Shown here: positions 61,508 through 64,000 of the stretch, piece after piece | Numbering within the stretch: position 1 is the stretch's first letter | Layout: every line of letters begins with the position of its first letter | NCBI RefSeq assembly: GCF_001742165.1 | Contig: NZ_CP016444.1 | Span: 186,001-250,000 of the forward strand | Direction: 5' to 3' | Length of the DNA: 64,000 bases | Origin: Burkholderia stabilis | GTDB taxonomy: Bacteria; Pseudomonadota; Gammaproteobacteria; Burkholderiales; Burkholderiaceae | Program-made: the position numbers and the translations under genes | The notes under the pieces: generated by a model | What the model was told of the DNA's origin: nothing | The model's database searches: none | Seen by the model: the letters and a program-made list of their open reading frames with translations, nothing else

Positions 61508-61530
61508 GGCGCCCGGTGAATCCGGGCGCC
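61508..61530 (-). terminator. Possible terminator of the beta-propeller gene
   Basis: GGCGCCCGG (61508-61516) pairs perfectly with CCGGGCGCC (61522-61530) around TGAAT, 80 bases past the beta-propeller stop. No T-tract follows, so it may be a weak terminator or a processing hairpin. Confidence 0.45.
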
Positions 61531-61609
61531 GCATGACCTCGGGGATGAGCGTGAATCGATGGATACGCGCACCGGCGCGTACGTCAGTGCCGACGCGATG
61601 CGACGCGTA

Positions 61610-62797
61610 TCAGCGCGGCAGCGTCCGCAACGAAGACGGCCCGCCCGTCAGCGCGATGCGCTTGCCCGTATCGCGCAGCTTGCCGCCTTCCACCGCATAC
61701 AGCGCAAGCTGCCGCTCGACGTTGAACTGCACGATCACGTGCCGGCTGTCGGCGGTAAACACGATGCCCTGCGCGGCTTCGCCGCCGGGCACCTCGCTGG
61801 TCTTCACGGCCTGGCCGTCGCGGATCTCGAACAGCAGCACCTTGCCGATCTTGTGGCGGCCCGGATTGTCGGGCGTCAGGTTCGAGCCGTCCATCGCCTG
61901 CACGGCGATCCACTTGCCATTCGGCGAAATCGCGACGCCTTCCGGCAGCGACGGCACCGTCAGATACTGGACCGTGCGGAACGGCACGTGCGACACGTCG
62001 ATCAGCGCGATCGAATCGGCGTCGCCCGCGAGCGTGCCCGTATAGCCCGGCAGCCCCGCGAGCCCGACGTTGCTGACGACGGCCCAGCGGTTGTCGCTCG
62101 ACACGTCGATCGTATAGGGCGCGACGCCCGTGCTCAGGCGCGTGCCGCTGTCGGTCACCTTGCCGTCGTCGACGTTCAGCACCGCGACACCCTGCTCGTC
62201 GCGCAGCGACACGAGCGCATGCTTGCCGTCGTGCGTGAAGCTGATCCCCGCCAGCCGCTTCTTGCCGATCTTCAGGTTGCCGTCGAGCGTCACCTGCGCA
62301 CCGTCGATGCGCAGGATCGATACGCTGCCGTCGACGTTCGCGACGAGTGCGAGCCGGCCCGCACGATCGATCGCGATCCCCTGCGGATGCGTGCCGAGCT
62401 CGATGCGCGTGATCGTAGGCGGTGCCGCGTCGAGCTTCACGACCTGCAGGAACGTGTCGTACACGAGCTGCTTCGCGGCCGTGTCGTAACGCGTCGGCGC
62501 GCCGACGAGCGCGAGCTTCGCGTCGGGTGTGATCGCGACGGCCTGCGGCGGCCCCTGGATGCCGTTCTCGACGTCGACCTGCAGCGCGACTTTCGGCGGG
62601 AACGTGCTGGCGTCGAGCAGCGTCAGCGTGTCGGCGGGCGGCGAGGCCGGGAAGGTGTCGCGGCCCTCGACGCGCTGGTACTTGCCGTCGTTGCCGGACA
62701 CGATCCAGTCGGCGGCGTGCACGGCAACGGCCGTCGTGGCGAGGGTCAGCGCGGCGAGCAGGCGCGCGCTGCGCTGGCGGAAAGGATTCGAATGCAT
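61610..62797 (-). CDS. Secreted YVTN-type beta-propeller protein
   Basis: A 395-aa exported protein: Sec signal peptide over residues 1-29 (ends VAVHAADW), then seven-blade propeller repeats of ~40-45 residues with the xPDGxxAxV pattern, for example VAITPDAKLALVGAPTRYD, GIAIDRAGRLALVANVDG, GISFTHDGKHALVSLRDE, GVAISPNGKWIAVQAMDG and GIVFTADSRHVIVQFNVE. Such YncE-like proteins bind DNA or substrates in the periplasm or act as accessory proteins; none is predictable. ATG at 62797 has GGAG nine bases upstream. It lies 122 bases downstream of the M81 peptidase on the same strand. Confidence 0.85.
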   Translation of the reverse strand: MHSNPFRQRSARLLAALTLATTAVAVHAADWIVSGNDGKYQRVEGRDTFPASPPADTLTLLDASTFPPKVALQVDVENGIQGPPQAVAITPDAKLALVGAPTRYDTAAKQLVYDTFLQVVKLDAAPPTITRIELGTHPQGIAIDRAGRLALVANVDGSVSILRIDGAQVTLDGNLKIGKKRLAGISFTHDGKHALVSLRDEQGVAVLNVDDGKVTDSGTRLSTGVAPYTIDVSSDNRWAVVSNVGLAGLPGYTGTLAGDADSIALIDVSHVPFRTVQYLTVPSLPEGVAISPNGKWIAVQAMDGSNLTPDNPGRHKIGKVLLFEIRDGQAVKTSEVPGGEAAQGIVFTADSRHVIVQFNVERQLALYAVEGGKLRDTGKRIALTGGPSSLRTLPR

Positions 62798-62919
62798 GGC
62801 GGTCGGTTCTCCGGATCGGTTGCGTACGCAATGGATTGCCCGACCCTGCTGCTCGACGGGCCGGCGCCATCGCATGATGCCCGAAAGCGCGCGAACCCGG
62901 CGTCTCGCGCCCCGCTTCG

Positions 62920-64000
62920 TCAGGCCGCCGGTCGCGCGCGCGGCTCCCACCGGGCGACGTCGTCGAGCGGATACACGGGCCGCGCGAGCCGCTCGTAGCG
63001 AAACAGCCCGTAGTCCGAGCCCGTCACGCCGCGGCTGTCGCATTCGACCAGCGCGGCCGCGATCGGCACGAACACGGGCCGGCAATACATTCGCGACTTC
63101 AGCAGCAGGAAGCGCGCGCGGCGCGGATCGACGCCGACGCTCTCGAACACGCCGAGATCCCACGGCTCCTGCGTGCGCTCGGTGACGACCAGCGTGGCCG
63201 CGCCGATGTCGAGCACGGCCGTGCGGCCCATGTACGCGCGCTGGCCCGTATACGTCGGCCCTGTAATCACGTATTCGCCGTCCGTGAGCGCGCGCACGAT
63301 GCCCGTCGCGCGAAACGGCTCGCGCCGCACGCCGCCGTGCGACGGCAGCCGGTTGCCGACCGGCACCGTGACGGTCGCGCCGACGCCCGCATCGATCAGC
63401 GCCGCGACGGCTTGCGGGTCGCACAGCGGCCCGCTGACGATGCCGTCGAGCCCGTGCGCGAGCGCGGCTTCGAGCAGGTCCATCGTGTCGCACGGGCCGC
63501 CCGACATGCAGTTGTCGCCGTGATCGAGCATCAGCACCGGGCGGTCCGCGCCGCGCGCGAGCGCCGCAGCCTGCGCAACCGATTCCACCAGCGGTGCGCT
63601 GCGGTAGACGAACGCGTCGCGCTCATCCCAGATCTGCCGCGCGATACGCTCGGCCACCGCATCGGCCGCGGCCCGATCGCCATCGGCCACCACGACCACG
63701 CTGATGCAGGGCGCGGGAATGTCCGCGAGCGAAAAGCCCGGCAGCACCGATACCGCGAGCATCCCGTCTGCCTCGGCCGCGCGCGCGGCCTCCACCGCGC
63801 GCCGCATCGCGCCTTCCGCGCTCGCGCTGCGCAGCGTCGACGTCATCAGCGGCGGCTGCCGCCATGCGAGCACGGGCCGCGCACGGCCATGGAGCCGATC
63901 GAACAGCACGCGCGCCGCATGCTCGCCCGTCTCATACATGTCGACATGCGGATAGGTCTTGAAACTGACGATCACGTCCGCGTGATCGATCATCTTCTGC
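62920..64000 (-). CDS. M81-family metallopeptidase (MlrC-like), N-terminal end outside the window
   Basis: The coding frame stays open to the window edge; reading begins with QK-MIDHADVIVSFKTYPHVD, which is internal to MlrC-type proteins, so at least the first ~150 residues are missing. The visible family segments are YPHVDMYETG, a metal-site block VLMLDHGDNCMSGGPCDTM, and LCDPQAVAALIDAGVGATV. MlrC (microcystinase) family enzymes hydrolyse linear microcystin and other peptides; most bacterial members have unknown substrates. The beta-propeller gene follows on the same strand. Confidence 0.87.
   Translation of the reverse strand, partial: QKMIDHADVIVSFKTYPHVDMYETGEHAARVLFDRLHGRARPVLAWRQPPLMTSTLRSASAEGAMRRAVEAARAAEADGMLAVSVLPGFSLADIPAPCISVVVVADGDRAAADAVAERIARQIWDERDAFVYRSAPLVESVAQAAALARGADRPVLMLDHGDNCMSGGPCDTMDLLEAALAHGLDGIVSGPLCDPQAVAALIDAGVGATVTVPVGNRLPSHGGVRREPFRATGIVRALTDGEYVITGPTYTGQRAYMGRTAVLDIGAATLVVTERTQEPWDLGVFESVGVDPRRARFLLLKSRMYCRPVFVPIAAALVECDSRGVTGSDYGLFRYERLARPVYPLDDVARWEPRARPAA

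Larger units (their letters stand above)
61262..61609. other. Regulatory region of about 350 bases upstream of the GH92-GH2 operon
   Basis: No gene is supported. It is A/T-rich near the GH92 start and contains the perfect palindrome at 61410-61429 and a GC hairpin at 61508-61530 that may terminate the beta-propeller gene. Short open frames on the plus strand lack ribosome binding sites. Confidence 0.5.

Noticed and set aside
1..64000. tRNA or rRNA genes, CRISPR arrays, insertion sequences or integrases
   Set aside because: I found no cloverleaf-like segments, no regularly spaced direct repeats with unique spacers, no transposase or recombinase motifs and no terminal repeats.

Overview
The window is high-GC DNA typical of a Burkholderia cepacia complex replicon, most likely a secondary chromosome (inferred from gene content; no replication or rRNA marker is present). 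Signs of this are the many LysR/TetR/AraC/MerR regulators paired with single oxidoreductases, an H-NS-family protein, squalene-hopene cyclase, a Tat-exported phospholipase C, a class C beta-lactamase and abundant secreted lipoproteins. I see no tRNA, rRNA, insertion sequence, integrase or CRISPR array. About 60 protein-coding genes are supported.

Layout. 1-3200: the 3' end of a hisC-like aminotransferase, a sparse stretch, then an epimerase/reductase translationally coupled to an AraC regulator. 3250-8300: RidA-like protein, H-NS, a cupin, an ANT(2'')-like nucleotidyltransferase, a pentapeptide-repeat protein, and a divergent LysR/LysE pair. 8330-13420: azoreductase/LysR pair, an unknown 237-aa protein, and an aldehyde dehydrogenase/TetR pair. 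13420-18700: a MerR-governed block (DJ-1/PfpI protein, two MerR regulators, saccharopine-dehydrogenase-like protein, acetoacetate-decarboxylase-like protein, chloroperoxidase-like hydrolase). Three of its promoters have the 19-bp -35/-10 spacing characteristic of MerR control. 18780-21315: glutathione transferase, NIPSNAP protein and a divergent WYL regulator.

21600-28790: a lipoprotein with an in-frame hexanucleotide repeat, an HD hydrolase, a DUF3224 protein, a chemoreceptor and a VOC protein. These are followed by a pair with unusual composition: a 349-aa HTH/CxxC protein divergent from a 31-aa Gly/Asn-rich peptide with a strong ribosome binding site and terminator. 28790-42920: class V aminotransferase, small P-loop kinase, LRR-like protein, TetR and squalene-hopene cyclase (whose 5' end looks frameshifted), LysR with an aldo/keto reductase and SRPBCC protein, ankyrin protein, LuxR regulator, polyamine-type binding protein, cupin, LysR and a HAD phosphatase.

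43000-48970: an envelope/secreted block on the minus strand (phospholipase C, small lipoprotein, lipoprotein phosphatase/LamG fusion, class C beta-lactamase). 49370-53650: a leader-like micro-ORF, then a tightly overlapping three-gene operon of PcfJ-like, DUF1266-like and DUF4034/Sel1 proteins of unknown function. 53680-64000: alpha/beta hydrolase, FlxA-like coiled coil, a 44-aa membrane protein, a two-gene glycan-degradation operon (GH92 then GH2, both lipoproteins) with a perfect AT-rich palindrome upstream, a secreted beta-propeller protein, and an M81 (MlrC-like) metallopeptidase cut by the window end.
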